In this document: positions 1 to 8,079 of the stretch, piece by piece
How positions within the stretch are numbered: the first letter of the stretch is position 1
Layout of the letters: the number at the start of each line of letters is the position of its first letter
NCBI GenBank assembly: GCA_051009975.1
Contig: JBPCWA010000062.1
Location: 1 to 25,607, forward strand
Direction of reading: 5' to 3'
DNA: 25,607 nt
From: Tectiglobus sp051009975
GTDB lineage: Bacteria; Pseudomonadota; Alphaproteobacteria; Rhizobiales; Hyphomicrobiaceae
The notes under the pieces: generated by a model
The model's input: only the letters and a program-made list of their open reading frames with translations
What the model was told of the DNA's origin: nothing
The model's database searches: none
Translations under genes and position numbers: made by a program

Positions 1-434
1 AGCCTTGACATAGCCATTATTCAGTTGCAAATTTTTGACGCTTATCGCAATGATTCGGAGTGACTCAGCATGAAAGAACGCCCAAGCCAACATACGCTGG
101 ATTGCCCGGCAGATGGCGCTTGGTTACGTTCCCTCGCCAGTCTGTAACTCCATCCTTCATACATTTTTTGCCGATCGCCACTGTCCTTATGAGCAAGGAT
201 CTGTCGGCGACCCCTCCGGTTGGGCGCGGCTAGCGCGAAGCGAAACACACATTCCAGCACCGAACCTGAACCCACCCGTTTAACAGAACGGCGCACCGGT
301 AGCGATACAGGCCGGCCACAACTACGCGTTGCGTTACGAGCGCAGGGCGCAGTCGTCGCTCGTGTACGGGTTCCCTTTGTACCGCGGCACGCAACGCTGC
401 ACACCGCCATTTTGGTCACAGACAGAGATCATCC
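1..434. other. Left-edge region without a recognised gene
   Basis: No recognisable protein-coding gene is seen in either direction. Longer open frames on both strands here translate to low-complexity Arg/Ser/Thr-rich sequence of the kind produced by out-of-frame GC-rich DNA. One tiny frame at 70-147 (25 codons, ATG preceded by GGAG at 57-60) could be a leader peptide but has no supporting homology. The stretch presumably holds the promoter of the PcfJ-domain gene. No convincing hairpin or operator was found. Confidence 0.4.
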
Positions 435-1616
435 ATGGTCAACGTCAATTACAATAGAGCTGTCGATCAGCGCGAGCACGGTCTCGAAACGCAAATTCGC
501 CGGTTCGCGAAAGGTTATCGGCGGCGTCTGCGGAAGTTGGTAAAGTCGTCCAGTCGACTGGGCGATTTACTCTATACGTTTCCTGCCGCTGCCTTCGCGC
601 TCGTCTCTGGACGAGGCGATCATACTGCCCGTGTTGACACAGTACGACTGGTCAAGGACGGAGCAAGCTTGCAGAGGGTTGGGCGAATTTTGGATCTGCC
701 TGCATGGACTAGGCGATTGCCGCCGGAAGCATTTGTCACCCCTCTCGGTGACTTACCCAACAGCCCCGACTTCAATCGCCAGGTCGTCAATCTCATTCCA
801 AGAGATTCTGAAGCAACAGCTATGTGGTTGATCTGGTTGCAGTCCGCACGGGCTGCATGCCATGAGGAATTTGCCCTCTGGCTTGCGGCGCAGAACGTCT
901 ATTCCCAGGATACACCATTTGTGGGTGTTGACGATGTCGCTCCGATTTTGCCCCTAGCAGCATTTGCGTGGTTCTCCGGCCAGGCCGATGAGCCAGCACG
1001 CCGCATGATCGAGCGACCTTGGCACCGCCGGATGGGTTTCGCGGCCGCAGTTCACACCATGTCCGGCTGGTTCGACCGCGTTCTCCTCGACCTCACTCGG
1101 GCTGACCAACGACATGGCCCTGGTCGCTACTCAAGGCGCAAAAACAGCAAGGGTTTGATACTAGTCCAGCTGGCGACAGCAGAAGCCTTACGCGAAGAAG
1201 GTGAAGCAATGAACAATTGCGTTGCCACCTACGCGCCTATGGTCGCGAATGGACGTTGCCGAATCTACTCTGTACGCCATAGAGGACGAAGACTGGCAAC
1301 ACTTGAGATCGTTTGGCCGCATGATCGCATCGGCCGACCGACAATTAATCAGCTTCTCGGTCACTCGAACACGGTCGTAGATAGGAAAGTCTACGTGGCG
1401 GTTAGCGATTGGCTGGAGCAGAACGAACATCTGGTGTGTAGACCTCCGGTTCTTGGCGCTATCGACTGCTTGGATTCCGGTCGCTGGCGTTGGTTCTGGC
1501 AGAACTATATCGCTGAGATGGGCGATGAGTCCGCCGTTCAGGTTGACCCTGATGGCCGACTGATGGAACGACTTTGCCGTGACGTCGCGAGCCTCACCGA
1601 CTGCGTCCGGACCTAA
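435..1616 (+). CDS. PcfJ-domain-containing protein
   Basis: The 393-residue protein carries the PcfJ-like signature in its C-terminal half. Residues 251-266 read ALREEGEAMNNCVATY, with the conserved Met259, Cys262 and Tyr266. They are followed by Gly273, then IYSVR at 277-281, TLEI at 289-292 and QLLGHSN at 306-312. The family is named after PcfJ of the enterococcal conjugative plasmid pCF10. Its biochemical role is unknown, and chromosomal versions are common in proteobacteria without conjugation genes, as here. The N-terminal half is Arg-rich at residues 20-40 and otherwise unrecognised. No signal peptide or membrane helix is seen. The ATG at 435 lacks a strong Shine-Dalgarno sequence, so the start is less certain than the frame. 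The 3' end overlaps the convergent DUF255 gene by 23 bp. Confidence 0.85.
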   Translation: MVNVNYNRAVDQREHGLETQIRRFAKGYRRRLRKLVKSSSRLGDLLYTFPAAAFALVSGRGDHTARVDTVRLVKDGASLQRVGRILDLPAWTRRLPPEAFVTPLGDLPNSPDFNRQVVNLIPRDSEATAMWLIWLQSARAACHEEFALWLAAQNVYSQDTPFVGVDDVAPILPLAAFAWFSGQADEPARRMIERPWHRRMGFAAAVHTMSGWFDRVLLDLTRADQRHGPGRYSRRKNSKGLILVQLATAEALREEGEAMNNCVATYAPMVANGRCRIYSVRHRGRRLATLEIVWPHDRIGRPTINQLLGHSNTVVDRKVYVAVSDWLEQNEHLVCRPPVLGAIDCLDSGRWRWFWQNYIAEMGDESAVQVDPDGRLMERLCRDVASLTDCVRT

Positions 1617-3912
1617 CGTCTGCCGGGCCCGAACGTTTCTGCACGACAGCTTGATTGGCCCACACCGGACGTAGCGTCATCGACAGTGTCTCCGGATTGA
1701 GGCAAATCTTATCGCTGCACGCTTGCGCCTCAAAAATGAGCTTGCGCACCACCTTTCCGTCCTTTGGTAGAGAGACCGGTATGATGACGTCACCTTCATA
1801 TAATGCCATCGGTTTTTCAGCGAACCCCAATTTGCGAACCTGCGGCTGAGGGTAAACTACAGATAGCGGCTGAGGGTCACCCGGCCCATGGAGACGCACA
1901 GCAGTAGCAATAAAATGCGGTTCAAGAGGCTCGTGAGCATTGACATGCCAGCCAGGCGCAATCTTGAGACGCACATTCACCCGCTGAGCATCGACACGCT
2001 CGAGTACGGTTTTTACGCGCCCTTTTCCTAGATACTGACGACGCCCCAGTTCTCCGCGCAGAAATTCGTCCGCCGACTTCAGCGCGTAGCCCGATGAGGC
2101 CGGCTCTCGCGAAGCGGTCCCGGAGGTAGCTGCCATGAGGTCATGTGCGCGCTGATCGTAATCGACCGATAGCGTGCGACGGGCCAATTTCGCAAAGAGT
2201 TCAAGGGCGACAGAGTTTCCGGAGGGTACCGGCTGATCTGTACGGACCTTCGGCGGAGGAAGTGGATCTTCGCTGCGCGCCATGACGTAATCTCCGGCCG
2301 TGTCGTCGAAATACAAGCGCTGCATATCAGTAGCTAGCCTTTCAGCACGCGCCAGCCAAACGCGGTCTCCGGTCGCGTCGAACAGTGCCACGAAGGCCAC
2401 TGCCAGGTAAGCATGATCAGGTTGCGTCGCCAACAGAGATGTATGTCCTTCGAATGCATATCGACGGAGCTCGCCTGCGGCTTCATAGTGCCACTTCCAC
2501 AAATATTCCGCGGCCTTTCGCGCAGCCTCGGTATAAACTGGAGCGTTTAACTCGATGGCTGCTTCGGCTAGTGCCCTGATCATGAGTGCATTCCAACCGG
2601 TCAGCACTTTGTCATCTCGAAGCGGCCGCGGCCTTTTGGACCTCACGCCATTCATCTTCAATTTTATTGTTTTCAATCGGATTGCCTCGACCTCGCTCTG
2701 CTCCACGTTGTCCAAGCCGGAGACTTGCGCAAGATGTGGAATGCTAGCGCCATTGAAGTTACCAGAGCTTGTAATTCCAAGATGGCGCTTCGCGAACTCT
2801 GAATCGCTAGGGGATAACACGGCATCCACCGTTGCAGGTGTCCATATGAAGAATGCACCTTCAGATTTGCGCCCATAAGCATCTTTGCTTTCGGCATCCT
2901 CCGCCGTCGCAAAACTACCGCTGGCTAGGCGCAAATCACGCAAAACATAATCAAGCGTCTCTCGAAGTGCGCGTTCGTACTGCGGCCGACCAGTCATTCG
3001 GAATGCTTGGTTCAGCACCATCGCCATCAATGCCTGATTGTAGAGCATTTTTTCGAAATGAGGCACGCGCCAATGCGGATCGACAGCATATCGGTGAAAA
3101 CCGCCACCTATGTGATCGCGAATGCCACCTTTGATCACGTTATCTATCGTAAAAAGGGCGACCGTCCGTGCCCGAGAATTGAGATTCCGTTCTGCTTGCT
3201 CCAGAAGGAACAACAGCTGGCTTTCTTGCGGGAACTTTGGCGCAACGCCGATACCGCCACTGAATTCGTCGAAGCCATGCGTCGCTTCGTCAACCAATCG
3301 TTTCAGAACTTGCGGCGTCAAACTGCGAGAATCTACCCGCGCTTGCATATAAGCTGCGATGACGTTGCCCAACTGCTCGGCCTGCTGCATGACTGGCCCT
3401 GGATTGTTTATCCAGTGGTCGCTGACCTCCTGCATCAGATCCTTGAATTCCCCCTTTGGAAGGTACGTGACCGCAGCAAATGGCTTAAGTTCGGGCGTCA
3501 GAAACACATTGTTCGGCCATCCTCCGACTTGGTTGAGAATTTGTGTGGCCAGCATAAAGGTCTCGTCGACCTCTGGGCGGCGCTCGCGATCGACCTTGAT
3601 CGCAACAAAATGCGCGTTGAGAACCGCAGCAATATCCAGGTCGGAGTAACTTTCACGCTCCATCACATGACACCAATGACACGTTGAGTATCCAACCGAC
3701 AGGAGTATCGGCTTGTTTTCACGTTGTGCCTTTTCGAAAGCTTCTTTGCCCCAGGGATACCACTCAACGGGGTTGTTCGCGTGTTGACGCAAATAAGGGG
3801 AAGCTTCATGAGCGAGCCGATTCGCTTTTGAGAGCCCGACAGAGGAGCATAAGAGCATTGCGAGCGTCGTAACAATCGAGGAGATTAGTGTCTTCCGACA
3901 ACTAGCAATCAT
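1594..3912 (-). CDS. Exported DUF255/YyaL thioredoxin-fold protein with DsbD-alpha-like C-terminal domain
   Basis: The 772-residue protein begins with a signal peptide (basic MIASCRK, hydrophobic residues 9-26, likely cleavage near Ala30), so the mature protein should be periplasmic. Residues about 31-190 form the DUF255/thioredoxin-like domain: SPYLRQHANNPVEWYPWG at 38-55 and a CHWC redox motif at 78-81. An alpha/alpha-barrel of YyaL/SPATA20 type follows to about residue 600 (PHFEKMLYNQA, ASGSFATAEDAES, VLTGWNALMIRALA). The last 130 residues resemble the DsbD N-terminal alpha domain: PGWHVNAHEP, then a CSDKIC pair at 732-737 as in cysteine-exchanging DsbD/DsbC-like domains. A role in periplasmic thiol-disulfide chemistry is inferred; the family has no established reaction. 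An AAGGG about 6 nt before the ATG supports the start. The 3' end overlaps the PcfJ-domain gene on the opposite strand. Confidence 0.88.
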   Translation of the reverse strand: MIASCRKTLISSIVTTLAMLLCSSVGLSKANRLAHEASPYLRQHANNPVEWYPWGKEAFEKAQRENKPILLSVGYSTCHWCHVMERESYSDLDIAAVLNAHFVAIKVDRERRPEVDETFMLATQILNQVGGWPNNVFLTPELKPFAAVTYLPKGEFKDLMQEVSDHWINNPGPVMQQAEQLGNVIAAYMQARVDSRSLTPQVLKRLVDEATHGFDEFSGGIGVAPKFPQESQLLFLLEQAERNLNSRARTVALFTIDNVIKGGIRDHIGGGFHRYAVDPHWRVPHFEKMLYNQALMAMVLNQAFRMTGRPQYERALRETLDYVLRDLRLASGSFATAEDAESKDAYGRKSEGAFFIWTPATVDAVLSPSDSEFAKRHLGITSSGNFNGASIPHLAQVSGLDNVEQSEVEAIRLKTIKLKMNGVRSKRPRPLRDDKVLTGWNALMIRALAEAAIELNAPVYTEAARKAAEYLWKWHYEAAGELRRYAFEGHTSLLATQPDHAYLAVAFVALFDATGDRVWLARAERLATDMQRLYFDDTAGDYVMARSEDPLPPPKVRTDQPVPSGNSVALELFAKLARRTLSVDYDQRAHDLMAATSGTASREPASSGYALKSADEFLRGELGRRQYLGKGRVKTVLERVDAQRVNVRLKIAPGWHVNAHEPLEPHFIATAVRLHGPGDPQPLSVVYPQPQVRKLGFAEKPMALYEGDVIIPVSLPKDGKVVRKLIFEAQACSDKICLNPETLSMTLRPVWANQAVVQKRSGPADVRSGRSR

Positions 3913-3976
3913 GCGCGCCCTTTTTGGTCAGGCACCGATCCCGGCACCATGCCACCCCGGTCAACTCATCGCACAT

Positions 3977-3993
3977 CTGATCGCTTGGATCAG
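3977..3993. promoter_or_regulatory. Inverted repeat upstream of the DUF255 gene
   Basis: Perfect 6-bp arms CTGATC and GATCAG are separated by 5 bp. They lie 65 bp upstream of the DUF255 start, a plausible operator position. Arms this short also arise by chance, so support is weak. Confidence 0.25.
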
Positions 3994-4243
3994 TTCAAAC
4001 TTTGCTAACGACCCTGTGACCGCTGAGATCTAAAAAGAATTTGGGTACTGCAGCACGAGGCGGATCGCAGGACTAGCCCCAAAAGCATCCAGGAAGCTGG
4101 TTGTCATTGAAATGAACAGACAGACGTAGAATATTCTCCAGTCGCCGCGTTTCACTTTTCTCTATGCTGTACCCTGCCGTTTCAGTTCTTCAACGGCGAG
4201 ACGGTGATCGTTCTCAAACGCTTTGCATGAGGATCGAATAGAT

Positions 4244-4259
4244 CGTCGACATGTCGACG
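4244..4259. promoter_or_regulatory. 16-bp perfect palindrome upstream of the sulfatase
   Basis: The sequence CGTCGACATGTCGACG reads identically on both strands. It lies 122 bp upstream of the sulfatase ATG. By simple counting, a perfect 16-bp palindrome is expected well under once in a gap of this size, so a dimeric regulator site is reasonable. No regulator gene is adjacent. Confidence 0.35.
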
Positions 4260-4331
4260 TTGAGCATATCATCCTTCGCGTCGGGCAAAAAACGTCTAGC
4301 ATTCGGTCCGAAGTCGCTGGGAAGTTCCTCA

Positions 4332-4354
4332 GATTACACTAAGATGGATTACAC
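4332..4354 (+). promoter_or_regulatory. Direct repeat of GATTACAC just upstream of the sulfatase
   Basis: Two identical octamers GATTACAC start 15 bp apart at 4332 and 4347. The second ends 27 bp before the sulfatase ATG at 4382. The placement suits a regulator or core-promoter element of this gene, or the 5' untranslated region. The period is not a full pair of helical turns, so side-by-side activator binding is not implied. Confidence 0.25.
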
Positions 4355-4381
4355 CAGGAGTGCTGCTACGCGGAGATCCAA

Positions 4382-5782
4382 ATGACGAAACAGCGTCCGA
4401 ACATAGTCTGGTACTGCACGGACCAGCAGCGCTTCGACACAATTGGCGCTCTGGGCAATCCACTTGTCGTGACGCCGACAATTGACCGGCTGGTTGGAAA
4501 CGGCGTGGCATTTACACATGCCTATTGCCAGAGCCCGATCTGTACGCCGAGCAGGTCGAGTTTTATGACTGGACTCTATCCTTCGCGTGTCCACAACACG
4601 CGCAATGGCAATGAATCTTTTCCCGACTGGCCGCCGGTGATAACGAAATTGATAGCAGACAGCGGTTACACTTGCGGCCTGGTAGGAAAGTTCCATCTGC
4701 AAAGCTCCGGACAACGTACTGAGCCACGGATTGATGACGGCTTCTCTTACTGGAAGTTCTCTCACGCACCGAGAGACGACTGGGATAAGGGCCATGATTA
4801 CGCCGACTGGGTACGATCGCGTGGCGGTAATCTCGAGGAGCTGCGGGCTAGTGAGGATCGTGTTCCAGCCGAATTTCATCAGACGACCTGGGCTAGCGAG
4901 CGATCTATAGAATTTATCCGTCAGACACATCGCTCCCCCTGGCTCTTGAACGTCAACATTTACGATCCGCACCCACCATTCATCCCGCCAAGATCATACG
5001 CAGATCGCTTTGATCCGGACGAGATGCCCGGCCCTCATTTCAGACCTTCAGACCTTGAACAACAGTCAAAGTTCGCGAATATCGATTTTCAGGGCCAGGT
5101 GTTGCCACCGGAAGGCCACAACGCAAAGAGGCAACAAGCGAACTACTATGCGATGATAAACCAAATCGACGATCAGTTCGCGCGGATCCTTGCCGCCCTT
5201 GATGAGACAGGTCAACGGGACAACACTGTCATCATATTTACGAGCGACCACGGTGAGTCGCTTGGCGATCATGGGCTGCTCGAGAAGGGGTGTCGATTCT
5301 ACGAGGGATTGGTGCGTGTGCCGCTCATCATTGCTTGGCCTGGTCGCTTTATCAGCGACGTGCGGAGTGATGCGTTGGTCGAGCTTATCGATATGACGGC
5401 GACGATTCTCGATATCGCTGGCGTACCACAACCGGAGTACCAGCAGGGCCTATCGCTGTTGTCTATTCTAAACGGCGAAAAGAAACCTGACAGTCACCGA
5501 GTCTACGTTCGATCGGAATATTTCGACGCCTTGGATACGCAATTTACTGGTGGCACCGGGACCTTTGCCACGATGTATCGGAATAGGCGCCACAAGCTGA
5601 CGGTCTATCATGGGCACGGCCTCGGCGAGCTTTACGATCTGGAAGAGGATCCTTGGGAATTCAACAATCTTTGGGATGATCCTGCTCACGCCAAGGTCCG
5701 CGCCGAGTTGATCTATGCCAGTTTTGATTCTCATGTCCTCCTGACTACCGATGTCGGTTCGAAGAGAATTGCGCCAATGTAG
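4382..5782 (+). CDS. Sulfatase-family hydrolase (arylsulfatase/phosphonate monoester hydrolase type)
   Basis: The 466-residue protein is a formylglycine-dependent alkaline-phosphatase-superfamily sulfatase. Residues 54-58 are CTPSR, the C-x-P-S-R signature whose Cys54 is oxidised to formylglycine. Metal ligands are visible in YCTDQQRFD near the N-terminus and in FTSDHGESLGDHG near residue 285. There is no signal peptide, so it should act in the cytoplasm, needing a formylglycine-generating enzyme encoded elsewhere. The reaction would be hydrolysis of a sulfate (or phosphonate/phosphate) ester; the leaving group is unknown. GGAG at 4372-4375, 6 nt before the ATG, supports the start. The AroE-like gene begins 79 bp downstream on the same strand and is probably co-transcribed, which would tie desulfation to oxidoreduction of the released alcohol. 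Confidence 0.92.
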   Translation: MTKQRPNIVWYCTDQQRFDTIGALGNPLVVTPTIDRLVGNGVAFTHAYCQSPICTPSRSSFMTGLYPSRVHNTRNGNESFPDWPPVITKLIADSGYTCGLVGKFHLQSSGQRTEPRIDDGFSYWKFSHAPRDDWDKGHDYADWVRSRGGNLEELRASEDRVPAEFHQTTWASERSIEFIRQTHRSPWLLNVNIYDPHPPFIPPRSYADRFDPDEMPGPHFRPSDLEQQSKFANIDFQGQVLPPEGHNAKRQQANYYAMINQIDDQFARILAALDETGQRDNTVIIFTSDHGESLGDHGLLEKGCRFYEGLVRVPLIIAWPGRFISDVRSDALVELIDMTATILDIAGVPQPEYQQGLSLLSILNGEKKPDSHRVYVRSEYFDALDTQFTGGTGTFATMYRNRRHKLTVYHGHGLGELYDLEEDPWEFNNLWDDPAHAKVRAELIYASFDSHVLLTTDVGSKRIAPM

Positions 5783-5861
5783 TCGGACAAGATTTGCCAG
5801 ACCGCGACGGTCGGCTGTAGTCGAAGCTTTGCAGATAGTAGAAAGTCACTCAGGAGCAGCC

Positions 5862-6659
5862 ATGACCAGATACCCCACGGGCAAGACAGGAATGCTGGCG
5901 CTGCTCGCGCATCCGGTCGATCATGTCAAAGGACCTGCATTTATGAACCCGGCTCTAGAAGATCTGGGCCGCGATTGGTTTGTCGCGCCAATGCATGTTC
6001 GCCCGGAGAACCTTCGACATGTCGTAGGGGCTCTCATGAAGGCCGACAACTATCTCGGAGTAATCCTGACAATTCCCCACAAAGAATCTATGGCCAGCAT
6101 GTGCGATGAACTCCTCGCAAACGGCCGACTGACCGGTGCAGTTAATGCCGTTCGGTTTGATCGCGACCGGCTCGTTGGCGATATGTTCGATGGGATTGGT
6201 CTTTTGGACGCCCTGAAGGGAGCGAACATCGGGCTTAGGGACCGCACTGTCCTGATGATTGGTGCCGGCGGAGCCGCACGCGCTATTGCGTTCGCATTTT
6301 GCCAAGAGGGCGTCGCCAACCTAGCTATTCACAATCGGACACGAGAGCGAGCAGAGACACTGACGCGAGACATCGCAGACGCTTTGCCAGGTGTCCGCGT
6401 GGCCACCGCCGAAAACGATCCCCGCGGCTATGACATTCTTGTCAACTGCACAACGCTTGGTCTGCATGACGGTGATACCCCGCCCATAGATGTCAGCCAG
6501 ATTGAACCGGGTCAGGATATTGTCGATATCATTGCGGTTCGCGATACCGAACTGATGCAGGCGGGAATCGCGAAGGGCTGCCGTGTCGTCGGCGGGGTGC
6601 CGATGGCGTTAGGCCAAATCGCGGGTTTCTCCGAATTTTTCGATCCCGACCGGCAGTGA
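5862..6659 (+). CDS. Shikimate dehydrogenase-like (AroE family) NAD(P)-dependent oxidoreductase
   Basis: The 265-residue protein has the AroE two-domain layout. Residues 71-75 are IPHKE with catalytic Lys74, Asn95 lies in TGAVNAV, and Asp110 in GDMFDGIG is the catalytic Asp partner. The Rossmann loop GAGGAAR sits near 134-140, an NRTRER segment follows that would contact NADP phosphate, and Gln252 lies in GVPMALGQ. The N-terminal substrate motif is altered: where AroE has a Ser-x-Ser pair that binds the shikimate carboxylate, this protein has V-K-G at 22-24. It therefore probably reduces or oxidises a different hydroxy compound. The start at 5862 is chosen because AGGAG at 5852-5856 precedes it by 5 nt; the open frame runs further upstream into the sulfatase 3' end without family similarity. 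Confidence 0.88.
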   Translation: MTRYPTGKTGMLALLAHPVDHVKGPAFMNPALEDLGRDWFVAPMHVRPENLRHVVGALMKADNYLGVILTIPHKESMASMCDELLANGRLTGAVNAVRFDRDRLVGDMFDGIGLLDALKGANIGLRDRTVLMIGAGGAARAIAFAFCQEGVANLAIHNRTRERAETLTRDIADALPGVRVATAENDPRGYDILVNCTTLGLHDGDTPPIDVSQIEPGQDIVDIIAVRDTELMQAGIAKGCRVVGGVPMALGQIAGFSEFFDPDRQ

Positions 6660-7064
6660 CCAAGACTTGTTCTCACGAGGACCTCAAGACGTCGGACCGG
6701 AAACGAAAAAGGGCGGTTTCTCGTGTCGCTAGCCGGTGCTGATTGCAGTGTCGGCCGCCCCCAAAAGACGTTCTCGAACTTGGTTTTTTGAGCTGCCCTC
6801 ACGTTAGCTTGCGTTCATAGCATCTCATGATCGGGCTATCACTGCGCGTCCCACGGAGCACTGCCAGTCTCCCGAACCTAGATCCCGTATGCCTGATCTC
6901 CAATATTCGCCCTGATCCCTGACGTCTGCCACTTACAACAATATTGACGTATGAGAAGTCGTTAGAGACTATCGGCTCACAACTAGCTCTACACGAGATG
7001 GCCGCGCATCTCATGCTGACGCGACGATCAACGCCATCGCTATTTCAGATCAAGGGAAACACTC
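6660..7064. other. Intergenic region upstream of the PEP-mutase-family gene
   Basis: This 405-bp gap breaks the rightward gene series, so the downstream gene probably has its own promoter. It contains an inverted repeat at 6995-7012 and GGGCGG/CCGCCC arms at 6711-6716 and 6755-6760, but no canonical stem plus T-tract. No protein family was recognised in any frame. Confidence 0.45.
6995..7012. promoter_or_regulatory. Inverted repeat upstream of the PEP-mutase-family gene
   Basis: Arms GAGATG (6995-7000) and CATCTC (7007-7012) are perfect and separated by 6 bp. They end 52 bp before the start codon at 7065. The position suits an operator, but 6-bp arms are weak evidence. Confidence 0.22.
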
Positions 7065-7934
7065 ATGTCACAATGGACGATGCGCCGTGAGGCCCTGCGG
7101 GCCATCTTGGCCGGAGCGCGGTGTGTGCAACCAGGATCGGTCTACGACGCCATGTCAAGCCGCATGGCCCAGCACATCGGTTTTGAGGTTGGCATGGTCG
7201 GCGGCTCCTCGGCATCTCTCGCTGTTTTGGGTGCGCCTGACCTTATAGTTATGACGCTGACAGAGTTTGCTGAGCAGTGTCTTCGGATGAATCGCTCCTG
7301 CGAATTGCCGATCATGGTCGATGCTGATCACGGGTATGGTAATGCGCTGAACGTCATGCGGACCGTCGAGGAGCTCGATACGGCAGGGGTCGCTGGTCTT
7401 TCAATTGAAGATACCGACCTACCACCTGCCTTCGGCACTGGAAGTCGCGCGCAACTTCTCACAAAAGAGGAGGGCGTTGGCAAGATGCTCGCCGCCGTCT
7501 CCGCCAGGCGGGACTCTTCGCTTGTCATCGCCGCACGAACAAGCGCCATTTCAATCTCCGACATGGACGATACCATTGCCCGCGTGTCTGCCTATGCAGA
7601 TACCGGAGTTGATGCCATTTTCCTAGTCGGGATTAAAACGCGGCAACAACTTGATATGGTCTCCCAGCACATCAAGCTGCCCATCATTTTGGGTTCCGGC
7701 GGCGGCGAGCTGGACGACCTGAATTATCTGGCAGCTCGTGGCGTACGGATGTGTCTACAAGGCCACCACCCGATAAGAGCAGCGGTGCAGGCTACTTATG
7801 CAACCCTGAAGGCTCTGCGTAATGGCACTCCCCCCCAAGATCTACAAGGCATGCCGTCGAAAGAGCTGATGGATATCGCAACGCGCAATGCCGACTACAG
7901 GCGATGGCAGTCTGAGTACCTTGAACATCATTAG
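7065..7934 (+). CDS. Isocitrate lyase/PEP mutase family protein, oxaloacetate decarboxylase-like
   Basis: The 289-residue TIM-barrel protein belongs to the isocitrate lyase/PEP mutase superfamily. Mg-binding acidic residues are visible in VDADHGYGN (Asp86, Asp88) and IEDT (Glu115). The cysteine-containing KKCGH-type loop of true lyases is absent. The stretches ASLAVLGAPDL, LTKEEGVGKM and VIAARTSA, and a His pair at 234-235, match the branch typified by Pseudomonas PA4872, described as an oxaloacetate decarboxylase. The likely chemistry is decarboxylation or C-C cleavage of a 2-oxo acid. An AAGGGAAA a few bases upstream of ATG 7065 supports the start. It follows the AroE-like gene after a 405-bp gap and precedes the TauD-like gene by 145 bp, all on the same strand. 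Confidence 0.9.
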   Translation: MSQWTMRREALRAILAGARCVQPGSVYDAMSSRMAQHIGFEVGMVGGSSASLAVLGAPDLIVMTLTEFAEQCLRMNRSCELPIMVDADHGYGNALNVMRTVEELDTAGVAGLSIEDTDLPPAFGTGSRAQLLTKEEGVGKMLAAVSARRDSSLVIAARTSAISISDMDDTIARVSAYADTGVDAIFLVGIKTRQQLDMVSQHIKLPIILGSGGGELDDLNYLAARGVRMCLQGHHPIRAAVQATYATLKALRNGTPPQDLQGMPSKELMDIATRNADYRRWQSEYLEHH

Positions 7935-8079
7935 CAACTACCAAAAATTTCTGGCAAACTTGGCATCATCAGTCGGATTCCTGTCGTCGGGGATACGACT
8001 GCAGCTGACAGCGCGGCCGCATCGTGTTTGTTTCCTGCCGATTGCAATTGAGGCCTCCCAGCTCTGTCGACGGTGAACA

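Larger units (their letters stand above)
3913..4381. other. Divergent intergenic region between the DUF255 gene and the sulfatase
   Basis: This 469-bp region separates two divergent genes and should contain both promoters. It holds a small inverted repeat (CTGATC at 3977-3982, GATCAG at 3988-3993), a 16-bp palindrome at 4244-4259 and a direct repeat of GATTACAC at 4332-4339 and 4347-4354. No open frame resembling a protein family was seen in any of the six frames. Confidence 0.5.

Noticed and set aside
5..33. TTGACA at 5-10 as a promoter
   Set aside because: No acceptable -10 element at 16-18 bp spacing, and no gene start close downstream.
42..419. 125-codon open frame on the minus strand at the left edge
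   Set aside because: Arg/Ser/Cys-rich translation without any family pattern, overlapping another open frame on the opposite strand; looks like chance openness.
3007..3687. Long open frame (226 codons) on the plus strand
   Set aside because: Lies antisense inside the well-supported DUF255 gene and has no protein-family resemblance.
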